A stretch of DNA of 64,000 nt from Marthasterias glacialis. Lineage: Eukaryota; Echinodermata; Asteroidea; Forcipulatida; Asteriidae. A program made the translations under genes and the position numbers. Shown piece after piece: positions 1-13,000 of the stretch. The number at the start of each line of letters is the position of its first letter. The stretch's first letter is position 1. The notes beneath the pieces were generated by a model. It was not told the DNA's origin, searched no databases, and worked only from the letters and a program-made list of their open reading frames with translations. The stretch spans positions 11,882,878-11,946,877 of the forward strand of contig OU452229.1 of assembly GCA_911728455.2 (NCBI GenBank), in the 5' to 3' direction.

Positions 1-2162
1 GAAGCGCATTCGGAGCAGCCCCGCTCCCTGGTGGTTTCAAGACGGAAGATGGCCCTGGATGGCCAGGAAAACCAAATTTTGGGATGCAGGACTATGGCAG
101 CTACCTACAGGTACAAGAAACTTCTCTCTAGCCCCAGTATTTCTGGATTTATTGGCTGTGGCGCAACCGACTACTTTTTTCGGCGTTTTTTTGCTGGCTT
201 CGGTCCAGCACACATGTAGTTGCCTTGGCTATTGTTGATGTACACACAGCATGGCCGTGTTCACTGGACATCATCGGGGTGTCCTCACTCCGCGGTCCCT
301 GGCATCCTCTCTGTTTATCCCAAACCCCCAAGACCGGCATTTTCGGAAAGCACATGAGCAGGGTTTTCCAACAGTGTCAGGCCTTTCAGTTTCCCGCCAA
401 TACTTTGGGAGATAGAGCCGTTGCTAAGTCTTGTTTTCATTCTGTTACAGCTTCGTGTACAAAAGTGCCATTAGACAGGCGTTTGAAGCGCATTCGGAGC
501 AGCCCCGCACCCTGGTGGTTTCAAGAAGGAAGATGGCCCTGGATGGCCAGGAAAACCAGATTTTCGGATGCAGGACTATGGCAGCTACCTGCAGGTACAA
601 GATATTTCTCTCTAGTACCAGTTTTTTTCTGGATTTATTGGCCGTGGCTTAGCCGACTACTTTTTTCGGCGTTTTTTTGCTGGCTTCGGTCCAGCACACA
701 TGTAGTTGCCTTGGCTATTGTTGACGTACACACAACATGGCCGTATGCACTGGACATCATCGGGGTGTCCTCACTCCGCGGTCCCTGGCATCCTCCCTGT
801 TTATCCCAAACCCCCAAGACCGGCATTTTCGGAAAGCACATGAGCAGGGCTTTCCACCAGTGTCAGACTTGTCAGTTTCCCGCCAATACTTTGGGAGATA
901 GAGCCGTTGCTAAGTCTTGTTTTCATTCTGTTACAGCTTCGTGTACAAAAGTGCCATTAGACAGGCGTTTGAAGCGCATTCGGAGCAGCCCCGCTCCCTG
1001 GTGGTTTCAAGACGGAAGATGGCCCTGGATGGCCAGGAAAACCAGATTTTCGGATGCAAGACTATAGCAGCTACCTACAGGTACAAGAAATTTCTCTCTA
1101 GCACCAGTATTTCTGGATTTATTGGCCGTGGCGCAGCCGACTACTTTTTGCGGCGTTTTTTTGCTGGCTTCGGTCCAGCACACATGTAGTTGCATTAGCT
1201 ATTGTTGACGTACACACATCATGGCCGTATGCACTGGACATCATCGGGGTGTCCTCACTCCGCGGTCCCTGGCATCCTCCCTGTTTATCCCAAACCCCCA
1301 AGACCGGCATTTTCGGAAAGCACATGAGCAGGGCTTTCCAACAGTGTCAGGCCTTTCAGTTTCCCGCCAATACTTTGGGAGATAGAGCCGTTGCTAAGTC
1401 TTGTTCTCATTCTGTTACAGCTTCGTATACAAAAGTGCCATTAGACAGGCGTTTGAAGCGCATTCGGAGCAGCCCCGCTCCCTGGTGGTTTCAAGAAGGA
1501 AGATGGCCCTGGATGGCCAGGAAAACCAAATTTTCGGATGCAGGACTATGGCAGCTACCTGCAGGTACAAGATATTTCTCTCTAGTACCAGTATTTCTGG
1601 ATTTATTGGCTGTGGCGCAGCCGACTACTTTTTTCGGCGTTTTTTTGCTGGCTTCGGTCCAGCACACATGTAGTTGCCTTGGCTATTGTTGACGTACACA
1701 CAGCATGGCCGTATGCACTGGACATCATCGGGGTGTCCTCACTCCGCGGTCCCTGGCATCCTCCCTGTTTATCCCAAACCCCCAAGACCGGCATTTTCAG
1801 AAAGTACATGAGCAGGGCTTTCCAACAGTGTTAGACTTGTCAGTTTCCCGCCAATACTTTGGGAGATAGAGCCGTTGCTAAGTCTTGTTTTCATTCTGTT
1901 ACAGCTTCGTGTACAAAAGTGCCATTAGACAGGCGTTTGAAGCGCATTCGGAGCAGCCCCGCTCCCTTGTGGTTTCAAGACGGAAAAAGGCCCTGGATGG
2001 CCAGGAAAACCAAATTTTCGGATGCAGGACTATGGCAGCTACCTGCAGGTACAAGAAATTTCTCTCTAGCACCAGTATTTCTGGATTTATTGGCTGTGGC
2101 GCAGCCGACTACTTTTTTCGGCGTTTTTTTGCTGGCTTCGGTCCAGCACACATGTAGTTGCC
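1..2162 (+). repeat. Subarray 1: 'ggatggccagg' / ttttttcgg subfamily
   Basis: This holds the partial left-edge unit (1-224) and units starting 225, 711, 1195 and 1679. They share 'ccctggatggccagg' in place of the commoner 'ctggctggccggg'. Most end with 'ctacttttttcgg', while the unit at 711 has 'tttttgcgg'. The unit starting at 225 is 486 bp because of extra T in 'cagtttttttctgg' near 620, and it also carries 'ggcttagcc' where other units read 'ggcgcagcc'. The left edge cuts through the candidate exon segment. No gene or non-satellite sequence is present. Confidence 0.85.
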
Positions 2163-5100
2163 TTGGCTTTTGTTGACGTACACACAGCATGGCCGTATGC
2201 ACTGGACATCATCGGGGTGTCCTCACTCCGCGGTCCCTGGCATCCTCCCTGTTTATCCCAAACCCCCAAGACCGGCATTTTCGGAAAGCACATGAGCAGG
2301 GCTTTCCACCAGTGTCAGACTTGTCAGTTTCCCGCAAATACTTTGGGAGATAGAGCCGTTGCTAAGTCTTGTTTTCATTCTGATACAGCTTTGTGTACAA
2401 AAGTGCCATTAGACAGGCGTTTGAAGCGCATTCGGAGCAGCCCTGCTCCCTGGTGGTTTCAATACGGAAGATAGCCCTGGCTGGCCGGGAAAACCAGATT
2501 TTCAGATGCAGGACTATGGCAGCTACCTACAGGTACAAGAAATTTCTCTCTAGCCCCAGTATTTGTGGATTTATTGGCCGTGGCGCAGCCGACTACTTTT
2601 TGCGGCGTTTTTTTGCTGGCTTCGGTCCAGCACACATGTAGTTGCCTTGGCTATTGTTGACGTACACACAGCATGGCTGTATGCACTGGACATCATCAGA
2701 GTGTCCTCACTCCGCGGTCCCTGGCATCCTCCCTGTTTATCCCAAACCCCCAAGACCGGCATTTTCGGAAAGCACATGAGCAGGGCTTTCCAACAGTGTC
2801 AGGCTTGTCAGTTTCCCGCCAATACTTTGGGAGATAGAGCCGTTGCTAAGTCTTGTTTTCATTCTGTTTCAGCTTCGTGTACAAAAGTGCCATTAGACAG
2901 GCGTTTGAAGCGCATTCGGAGCAGCCCTGCTCCCTGGTGGTTTCAATACGGAAGATAGCCCTGGCTGGCCGGGAAAACCAGATTTTCGGATGCAGGACTA
3001 TGGCAGCTACCTACAGGTACAAGAAATTTCTCTCTAGCCCCAGTATTTCTGGATTTATTGGCCGTGGCGCAGCCGACTACTTTTTGCGGCGTTTTTTTGC
3101 TGGCTTCGGTCCAGCACACATGTAGTTGCCTTGGCTATTGTTGACGTACACACAGCATGGCTGTATGCACTGGACATCATCGGAGTGTCCTCACTCCGCG
3201 GTCCCTGGCATCCTCCCTGTTTATCCCAAACCCCCAAGACCGGCATTTTCGGAAAGCACATGAGCAGGGCTTTCCAAAAGTGTCAGGCTTGTCAGTTTCC
3301 CGCCAATACTTTGGGAGATAGAGCCATTGCTAAGTCTTGTTTTCATTCTGTTTCAGCTTCGTGTACAAAAGTGCCATTAGACAGGCGTTTGAAGCGCATT
3401 CGGAGCAGCCCTGCTCCCTGGTGATTTCAATACGGAAGATAGCCCTGGCTGGCCGGGAAAACCAGATTTTCGGATGCAGGACTATGGCAGCTACCTACAG
3501 GTACAAGAAATTTCTCTGTAGCCCCAGTATTTCTGGATTTATTGGCCGTGGCGCAGCCGACTACTTTTTGCGGCGTTTTTTTGCTGGCTTCGGTCCAGCA
3601 CACATGTAGTTGCCTTGGCTATTGTTGACGTACACACAGCATGGCTGTATGCACTGGACATCATCGGAGTGTCCTCACTCCACGGTCCCTGGCATCCTCC
3701 CTGTTTATCCCAAATCCCCAAGACCGGCATTTTCGGAAAGCACATGAGCAGGGCTTTCCAAAAGTGTCAGGCCTTTCAGTTTCCCGCCAATACTTTGGGA
3801 GATAGGGCCGTTGCTAAGTCTTGTTTTCATTCTGTTTCAGCTTCGTGTACAAAAGTGCCATTAGACAGGCGTTTGAAGTGCATTCGGAGCAGCCCTGCTC
3901 CCTGGTGGTTTTAAGACGGAAGATGGCCCTGGCTGGCCGGGAAAACCAGATTTTCGGATGCAAGACTATGGCAGCTACCTACAGGTACAAGAAACTTCTC
4001 TCTAGCCCCAGTATTTCTGGATTTATTGGCCATGGCGCAGCCGACTACTTTTTGCGGCGTTTTTTTGCTGGCTTCGGTCCAGCACACATATAGTTGCCTT
4101 GGCTATTGTTGACGTACACACAGCATGGCCGTATGCACTGGACATCATCGGGGTGTCCTCACTCCGCGGTCCCTGGCATCCTCCCTGTTTATCCCAAACC
4201 CCCAAGACCGGCATTTTCGGAAAGCACATGAGCAGGGCTTTCCAACAGTGTCAGACTTGTCAGTTTCCCGCCAATACTTTGGGAGATAGAGCCGTTGCTA
4301 AGTCTTGTTTTCATTCTGATACAGCTTCGTGTACAAAAGTGCCATTAGACAGGCGTTTGAAGCGCATTCGGAGCAGCCCTGCTCCCTGGTGGTTTCAATA
4401 CGGAAGATAGCCCTGGCTGGCCGGGAAAACCAGATTTTCGGATGCAGGACTATGGCAGCTACCTACAGGTACAAGAAATTTCTCTCTAGCCCCAGTATTT
4501 CTGGATTTATTGGCCGTGGCGCAGCCGACTACTTTTTGCGGCGTTTTTTTGCTGGCTTCGGTCCAGCACACATGTAGTTGCCTTGGCTATTGTTGACGTA
4601 CACACAGCATGGCTGTATGCACTGGACATCATCGGAGTGTCCTCACTCCGCGGTCCCTGGCATCCTCCCTGTTTATCCCAAACCCCCAAGACCGGCATTT
4701 TCGGAAAGCACATGAGCAGGGCTTTCCAAAAGTGTCAGGCTTGTCAGTTTCCCGCCAATACTTTGGGAGATAGAACCGTTGCTAAGTCTTGTTTTCATTC
4801 TGTTTCAGCTTCGTGTACAAAAGTGCCATTAGACAGGCGTTTGAAGCGCATTCGGAGCAGCCCTGCTCCCTGGTGATTTCAATACGGAAGATAGCCCTGG
4901 CTGGACGGGAAAACCAGATTTTCGGATGCAGGACTATGGCAGCTACCTACAGGTACAAGAAATTTCTCTCTAGCCCCAGTATTTCTGGATTTATTGGCCG
5001 TGGCGCAGCCGACTAATTTTTGCGGCGTTTTTTTGCTGGCTTCGGTCCAGCACACATGTAGTTGCCTTGGCTATTGTTGACGTACACACAGCATGGCTGT

Positions 5101-7900
5101 ATGCACTGGACATCATCGGAGTGTCCTCACTCCACGGTCCCTGGCATCCTCCCTGTTTATCCCAAATCCCCAAGACCGGCATTTTCGGAAAGCACATGAG
5201 CAGGGCTTTCCAACAGTGTCAGGCTTGTCAGTTTCCCGCCAATACTTTGGGAGATAGAGCCGTTGCTAAGTCTTGTTTTCATTCTGTTTCAGCTTCGTGT
5301 ACAAAAGTGCCATTAGACAGGCGTTTGAAGTGCATTCGGAGCAGCCCTGCTCCCTGGTGGTTTTAAGACGGAAGATGGCCCTGGCTGGCCGGGAAAACCA
5401 GATTTTCGGATGCAGGACTATGGCAGCTACCTACAGGTACAAGAAACTTCTCTCTAGCCCCAGTATTTGTGGATTTATTGGCCGTGGCGCAGCCGACTAC
5501 TTTTTGGGGCGTTTTTTTGCTGGCTTCGGTCCAGCACACATATAGTTGCCTTGGCTATTGTTGATGTACACACAGCATGGCCGTATGCACTGGACATCAT
5601 CGGGGTGTCCTCACTCCGCGGTCCCTGGCATCCTCCCTGTTTATCCCAAACCCCCAAGACCGGCATTTTCGGAAAGCACATGAGCAGGGCTTTCCACCAG
5701 TGTCAGACTTGTCAGTTTCCCGCCAATACTTTGGGAGATAGAGCCGTTGCTAAGTCTTGTTTTCATTCTGATACAGCTTCGTGTACAAAAGTGCCAATAG
5801 ACAGGCGTTTGAAGCGCATTCGGAGCAGCCCTGCTCCCTGGTGGTTTCAATACGGAAGATAGCCCTGGCTGGCCGGGAAAACCAGATTTTCGGATGCAGG
5901 ACTATGGCAGTTACCTACAGGTACAGGAAATTTCTCTCTAGCCCCAGTATTTCTGGATTTATTGGCCGTGGCGCAGCCGACTACTTTTTGCGGCGTTTTT
6001 TTGCTGGCTTCGGTCCAGCACACATGTAGTTGCCTTGGCTATTGTTGACGTACACACAGCATGGCTGTATGCACTGGACATCATCGGAGTGTCCTCACTC
6101 CGCGGTCCCTGGCATCCTCCCTGTTTATCCCAAACCCCCAAGACCGGCATTTTCGGAAAGCACATGAGCAGGGCTTTCCAACAGTGTCAGGCTTGTCAGT
6201 TTCCCGCCAATACTTTGGGAGATAGAGCCGTTGCTAAGTCTTGTTTTCATTCTGATACAGCTTCGTGTACAAAAGTGCCATTAGACAGGCATTTGAAGCG
6301 CATTCGGAGCAGCCCTGCTCCCTTGTGGTTTTAAGACGGAAGATGGCCCTGGCTGGCCGGGAAAACCACATTTGCGGATGCAGGACTATGGCAGCTACCT
6401 ACAGGTACAAGAAATTTCTCTCTAGCCCCAGTATTTCTGGATTTATTGGCCGTGGCGCAGCCGACTACTTTTTGCGGCGTTTTTTTGCTGGCTTCGGTCC
6501 AGCACACATGTAGTTGCCTTGGCTATTGTTGACGTACACACATCATGGCCGTATGCACTGGACATCATCAGAGTGTCCTCACTCCGCGGTCCCTGGCATC
6601 CTTCCTGTTTATCCCAAACCCCCAAGACCGGCATTTTCGGAAAGCACATGAGCAGGGCTTTCCAACAGTGTCAGGCTTGTCAGTTTCCCGCCAATACTTT
6701 GGGAGATAGAGCCGTTGCTAAGTCTTGTTTTCATTCTGATACAGCTTCGTGTACAAAAGTGCCATTAGACAGGCGTTTGAAGCGCATTCGGAGCAGCCCT
6801 GCTCCCTGGTGATTTCAATACGGAAGATAGCCCTGGCTGGCCGGGAAAACCAGATTTTCGGATGCAGGACTATGGCAGCTACCTACAGGTACAAGAAATT
6901 TCTCTGTAGCCCCAGTATTTCTGGATTTATTGGCCGTGGCGCAGCCGACTACTTTTTGCGGCGTTTTTTTGCTGGCTTCGGTCCAGCACACATGTAGTTG
7001 GCTTGGCTATTGTTGACGTACACACAGCATGGCTGTATGCACTGGACATCATCGGAGTGTCCTCACTCCACGGTCCCTGGCATCCTCCCTGTTTATCCCA
7101 AATCCCCAAGACCGGCATTTTCGGAAAGCACATGAGCAGGGCTTTCCAAAAGTGTCAGGCTTGTCAGTTTCCCGCCATTACTGTGGGAGATAGAGCCGTT
7201 GCTAAGTCTTGTTTTCATTCTGTTTCAGCTTCGTGTACAAAAGTGCCATTAGACAGGCGTTTGAAGTGCATTCGGAGCAGCCCTGCTCCCTGGTGGTTTC
7301 AATACGGAAGATGGCCCTGGCTGGCCGGGAAAACCAGATTTTCGGATGCAGGACTATGGCAGCTACCTACAGGTACAAGAAACTTCTCTCTAGCCCCAGT
7401 ATTTCTGGATTTATTGGCCGTGGCGCAGCCGACTACTTTTTGCGGCGTTTTTTTGCTGGCTTCGGTCCAGCACACATATAGTTGCCTTGGCTATTGTTGA
7501 TGTACACACAGCATGGCCGTATGCACTGGACATCATCGGGGTGTCCTCACTCCGCGGTCCCTGGCATCCTCCCTGTTTATCCCAAACCCCCAAGACCGGC
7601 ATTTTCGGAAAGCACATGAGCAGGGCTTTCCACCAGTGTCAGACTTGTCAGTTTCTCGCCAATACTTTGGGAGATAGAGCCGTTGCTAAGTCTTGTTTTC
7701 ATTCTGTTACAGCTTCGTGTACAAAAGTGCCATTAGACAGGCGTTTGAAGCGCATTCGGAGCAGCCCTGCTCCCTGGTGGTTTCAATACGGAAGATAGCC
7801 CTGGCTGGCCGGGAAAACCAGATTTTCGGATGCAGGACTATGGCAGCTACCTACAGGTACAAGAAATTTCTCTCTAGCCCCAGTATTTCTGGATTTATTG
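2163..7900 (+). repeat. Subarray 2: 'tttcaatacgg' / tttttgcgg subfamily
   Basis: Unit starts are 2163, 2647, 3131, 3615, 4099, 4583, 5067, 5551, 6035, 6519, 7003 and 7487, all spaced exactly 484 bp. Most units share 'tttcaatacggaagatag', 'tttttgcgg' and the acceptor variants 'tctgtttcag' or 'tctgatacag'. A three-unit spacing of 1452 bp links matching units: 3337 region with 4789 ('ggtgatttcaatacgg' in both) and 3821 region with 5273 ('gaagtgcattcgg' and 'ggttttaagacgg' in both). One unit has a unique change near 5015, 'gactaattttt', and another has 'tttttggggcg' near 5505. This is the most regular part of the left half. Confidence 0.85.
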
Positions 7901-10900
7901 GCCGTGGCGCAGCCGACTACTTATTTTCGGCGTTTTTTCGCTGGCTTCGGTCCAGCACACATGCAGTTGCCTTGGCTATTGTTGACGTACACACAGCATG
8001 GCCGTGAGCACTGGACATTATCGGGGTGTCCTCACTCCGCGGTCCCTGGCATCCTCCCTGTTTATCCCAAACCCCCAAGACCGGCATTTTCGGAAAGCAC
8101 ATGAGCAGGGCTTTCCAACAGTGTCAGGCTTGTCAGTTTCCCGCCAATACTTTGGAAGATAGAGCCGTTGCTAAGTCTTGTTTTCATTCTGTTACAGCTT
8201 CGTGTACAAAAGTGCCATTAGACAGGCGTTTGAAGCGCATTCGGAGCAGCCCCGCTCCCTGGTGGTTTCAAGACGGAAGATGGCCCTGGTTGGCCAGGAA
8301 AACCAAATTTGCGGATGCAGGACTATGGCAGCTACCTACAGGTACAAGAAATTTCTCTGTAGCCCCAGTATTTCTGGATTTATTGGCCGTGGCGCAGCCG
8401 ACTACTTTTTGCGGCGTTTTTTTGCTGGCTTCGGTCCAGCACACATGTAGTTGGCTTGGCTATTGTTGACGTACACACAGCATGGCTGCCTGCACTGGAC
8501 ATCATCGGAGTGTCCTCACTCCACGGTCCCTGGCATCCTCCCTGTTTATCCCAAATCCCCAAGACCGGCATTTTCGGAAAGCACATGGGCAGGGCTTTCC
8601 AAAAGTGTCAGGCTTGTCAGTTTCCCGCCATTACTTTGGGAGATAGAGCCGTTGCTAAGTCTTGTTTTCATTCTGTTTCAGCTTCGTGTACAAAAGTGCC
8701 ATTAGACAGGCGTTTGAAGTGCATTCGGAGCAGCCCTGCTCCCTGGTGGTTTCAATACGGAAGATGGCCCTGGCTGGCCGGGAAAACCAGATTTTCGGAT
8801 GCAGGACTATGGCAGCTACCTACAGGTACAAGAAACTTCTCTCTAGCCCCAGTATTTCTGGATTTATTGGCCGTGGCGCAGCCGACTACTTTTTGCGGCG
8901 TTTTTTTGCTGGCTTCGGTCCAGCACACATATAGTTGCCTTGGCTATTGTTGATGTACACACAGCATGGCCGTATGCACTGGACATCATCGGGGTGTCCT
9001 CACTCCGCGGTCCCTGGCATCCTCCCTGTTTATCCCAAACCCCCAAGACCGGCATTTTCGGAAAGCACATGAGCAGGGCTTTCCACCAGTGTCAGACTTG
9101 TCAGTTTCTCGCCAATACTTTGGGAGATAGAGCCGTTGCTAAGTCTTGTTTTCATTCTGTTACAGCTTCGTGTACAAAAGTGCCATTAGACAGGCGTTTG
9201 AAGCGCATTCGGAGCAGCCCCGCTCCCTGGTGGTTTCAAGACGGAAGATGGCCCTGGTTGGCCGGGAAAACCAAATTTGCGGATGCAGGACTATGGCAGC
9301 TACCTGCAGGTACAAGAAATTTCTCTCTAGCCCCAGTATTTCTGGATTTATTGGCTGTGGCGCAGCCGACTACTTTTTCGGCGTTTTTTTGCTGGCTTCG
9401 GTCCAGCACACATGTAGTTGCCTTGGCTATTGTTGACGTACACACAGCATGGCCGTATTCACTGGACATCATCAGAAGGTCCTCACTCCGCGGTCCCTTG
9501 CATCCTCCCTGTTTATCCCAAACCCCCAAGACCGGCATTTTCGGAAAGCACATGAGCAGGGCTTTCCAACAGTGTCAGACTTGTCAGTTTCCCGCCAATA
9601 CTTTGGGAGATAGAGCCGTTGCTAAGTCTTGTTTTCATTCTGTTACAGCTTCGTGTACAAAAGTGCCATTAGACAGGCGTTTGAAGCGCATTCGGAGCAG
9701 CCCTGCTCCCTGGTGGTTTCAAGACGGAAAATGGCCCTGGCTGGCCGGGAAAACCAGATTTTGGGATGCGAGACTATGGCAGCTACCTACAGGTACAAGA
9801 AATTTCTCTCTAGCCCCAGTATTTCTGGATTTATTGGCCGTGGCGCAGCCGACTACTTTTTTCGGCGTTTTTTTGCTGGCTTCGGTCCAGCACACATGTA
9901 GTTGCCTTGGCTATTGTTGACGTACACACAGCATGGCCGTGTTCACTGGACATCATTGGGGTGTCCTCACTCCGCGGTCCCTGGCATCCTCCCTGTTTAT
10001 CCCAAACCCCCAAGACCGGCATTTTCGGAAAGCACATGAGCAGGGCTTTTTACCAGTGTCAGACTTGTCAGTTTCCCGCCATTACTTTGGGAGATAGAGC
10101 CGTTTCTAAGTCTTGTTTTCATTCTGATACAGCTTCGTGTACAAAAGTGCCATTAGACAGGCGTTTGAAGCGCATTCGGAGCAGCCCTGCTCCCTGGTGG
10201 TTTCAATACGGAAGATAGCTCTGGCTGCCCGGAAAAACCAGATTTTCGGATGCAGGACTATGGCAGCTACCTACAGGTACAGGAAATTTCTCTCTAGCCC
10301 CAGTATTTCTGGATTTATTGGCTGTGGCGCAGCCGACTACTTTTTGCGGCGTTTTTTTGCTGGCTTCGGTCCAGCACACATGTAGTTGCCTTGGCTATTG
10401 TTGACGTACACACAGCATGGCTGTATGCACTGGACATCATCGGAGTGTCCTCACTCCGCGGTCCCTGGCATCCTCCCTGTTTATCCCAAACCCCCAAGAT
10501 CGGCATTTTCGGAAAGCACATGAGCAGGGCTTTCCAACAGTGTCAGGCTTGTCAGTTTCCCGCCAATACTTTGGGAGATAGAGCCGTTGCTAAGTCTTGT
10601 TTTCATTCTGATACAGCTTCGTGTACAAAAGTGCCATTAGACAGGCGTTTGAAGCGCATTCGGAGCAGCCCTAGTCCCTGGTGGTTTTAAGACGGAAAAT
10701 GGCCCTGGCTGGCCGGGAAAACCACATTTTCGGATGCAGGACTATGGCAGCTACCTACAGGTACAGGAAATTTCTCTCTAGCCCCATTATTTCTGGATTT
10801 ATTGGCCGTGGCGCAGCCGACTACTTTTTGCGGCGTTTTTTTGCTGGCTTCGGTCCAGCACACATGTAGTTGCCTTGGCTATTGTTGACGTACACACAGC

Positions 10901-13000
10901 ATGGCCGTATGCACTGGACATCATCGGGGTGTCCTCACTCCGCGGTCCCTGGCATCCTCCCTGTTAATCCCAAACCCCCAAGACCGGCATTTTCTGAAAG
11001 CCCATGAGCAGGGCTTTCTAACAGTGTCAGGCTTGTCAGTTTCCCGCCATTACTTTGGGAGATAGAGCCGTTGCTAAGTCTTGTTTTCATTCTGATACAG
11101 CTTCGTGTACAAAAGTGCCATTAGACAGGCGTTTGAAGCGCATTCGGAGCAGCCCTGCTCCCTGGTGGTTTCAAGACGGAAAATGGCCCTGGCTGGCCAG
11201 GAAAACCAGATTTTCGGATGCAAGACTATGGCAGCTACCTGCAGGTACAAGAAATTTCTCTCTAGCCCCAGTATTTCTGGATTTATTGGCCGTGGCGCAG
11301 CCGACTACTTTTTGCGGCGTTTTTTTTGCTGGCTTCGGTCCAGCACACATGTAGTTGCCTTGGCTATTGTTGACGTACACACATCATGGCCGTATGCACT
11401 GGACATCATCAGAGTGTCTTCACTCCGCGGCCCATTGCATCCTCCCTGTTTATCCCAAACCCCCTAGACCGGCATTTTCGGAAAGCCTATGAGCAGGGCT
11501 TTCCAACAGTGTCAGGCTTGTCAGTTTCCCGCCAATACTTTGGAAGATAGAGCCGTTGCTAAGTCTTGTTTTCATTCTGTTACAGCTTCGTGTACAAAAG
11601 TGCCATTAGACAGGCGTTTGAAGCGCATTCGGAGCAGCCCCGCTCCCTGGTGGTTTCAAGACGGAAGATGGCCCTGGTTGGCCAGGAAAACCAAATTTTC
11701 GGATGCAGGACTATGGCAGCTACCTGCAGGTACAAGAAATGTCTCTCTAGCCCCAGTATTTCTGGATTTATTGGCCGTGGCGCAGCCGACTACTTTTTTC
11801 GGCGTTTTTTTGCTGGCTTCGGTCCAGCACACATGTAGTTGCCTTGGCTATTGTTGACGTACACACAGCATGGCCGTATGCACTGGACATCATCGGGGTG
11901 TCCTCACTCCGCGGTCCCTGGCATCCTCCCTGTTAATCCCAAACCCCCAAGACCGTTATTTTCGGAAAGCCCATGAGCAGGGCTTTCCAACAGTGTCAGA
12001 CTTGTCAGTTTCCCGCCAATACTTTGGGAGATAGAGCCGTTGCTAAGTCTTGTTTTCATTCTGATACAGCTTCGTGTACAAAAGTGCCATTAGACAGGCG
12101 TTTGAAGCGCATTCGGAGCAGCCCTGCTCCCTGGTGGTTTCAAGACGGAAGATGGCCCTGGCTGGCCGGGAAAACCAGATTTTCGGATGCAGGACTATGG
12201 CAGCTACCTACAGGTACAAGAAATTTCTCTCTAGCCACAGTATTTCTGGATTTATTGGCCGTGGCGCAGCCGACTACTTTTTGGGGCGTTTTTTTGCTGG
12301 CTTCGGTCCAGCACACATGTAGTTGCCTTGGCTATTGTCGACGTACACACAGCATGGCCGTATGCACTGGACATCATCGGGGTGTCCTCACTCTGCGGTC
12401 CCTGGCATCCTCCCTGTCAATCCTAAACCCTCAAGACCGACATTTTCGGAAAGCCCATGAGCAGGGCTTTCCAACAGTGTCAGACTTGTCAGTTTCCCGC
12501 CAATACTTTGGGAGATAGAGCCGTTGCTAAGTCTTGTTTTCATTCTGTTACAGCTTCTTGTACAAAAGTGCCATTAGACAGGCGTTTGAAGCGCATTCGG
12601 AGCAGCCCCGCTCCCTGGTGGTTTCAAGACGGAAGATGGCCCTGGTTGGCCGGGAAAACCAGATTTTCGGATGCAGGACTATGGGAGCTACCTGCAGGTA
12701 CAAGAAATTTCCCTCTAGCCCCAGTATTTCTGGATTTATTGGCTGTGGCGCAGCCGACTACTTTTTTCGGCGTTGTTTTGCTGGCTTCGGTCCAGCACAC
12801 ATGTAGTTGCCTTGGCTATTGTTGACGTACACACAGCATGGCCGTATGCACTGGACATCATCGGGGTGTCCTCACTCCGCGGTCCCTGGCATCCTCCCTG
12901 TTAATCCCAAACCCTCAAGACCGGCATTTTCGGAAAGCCCATGAGCAGGGCTTTCCAACAGTGTCAGACTTGTCAGTTTCCCGCCAATACTTTGGGAGAT
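7901..13000 (+). repeat. Mosaic block D, copy 1
   Basis: Unit starts are 7972, 8456, 8940, 9423, 9907, 10391, 10875, 11360, 11844, 12328 and 12812. The block begins at the 'cttattttcggcg' tail near 7920 and matches 23.4-29.3 kb unit for unit. The shift is 15,495 bp up to about 25.8 kb and 16,462 bp beyond, because a 967-bp duplication lies inside the later copy. Diagnostic shared variants include 'ttggcttggc' near 8450, 'catcagaaggtcc' near 9470, 'ccctagtccc' near 10670, 'ccccctagacc' near 11460, 'accgttatttt' near 11955 and 'tcaatcctaaaccctc' near 12420. Such a chain of rare variants in the same order indicates segmental duplication rather than convergence. Confidence 0.85.

Noticed and set aside
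635..841. 68-codon minus-strand open frame repeated in most units
   Set aside because: It recurs only because the monomer recurs. It has no recognisable domain, no promoter or spacing evidence, and its changes show no synonymous bias.
8940..9920. 326-codon open frame, and similar runs at 24435-25415, 43047-44042 and 46652-47671
   Set aside because: They start at TTG or lack a supported start, arise where indels shift between frames of the same monomer, show no domain, and are interrupted in sister copies.
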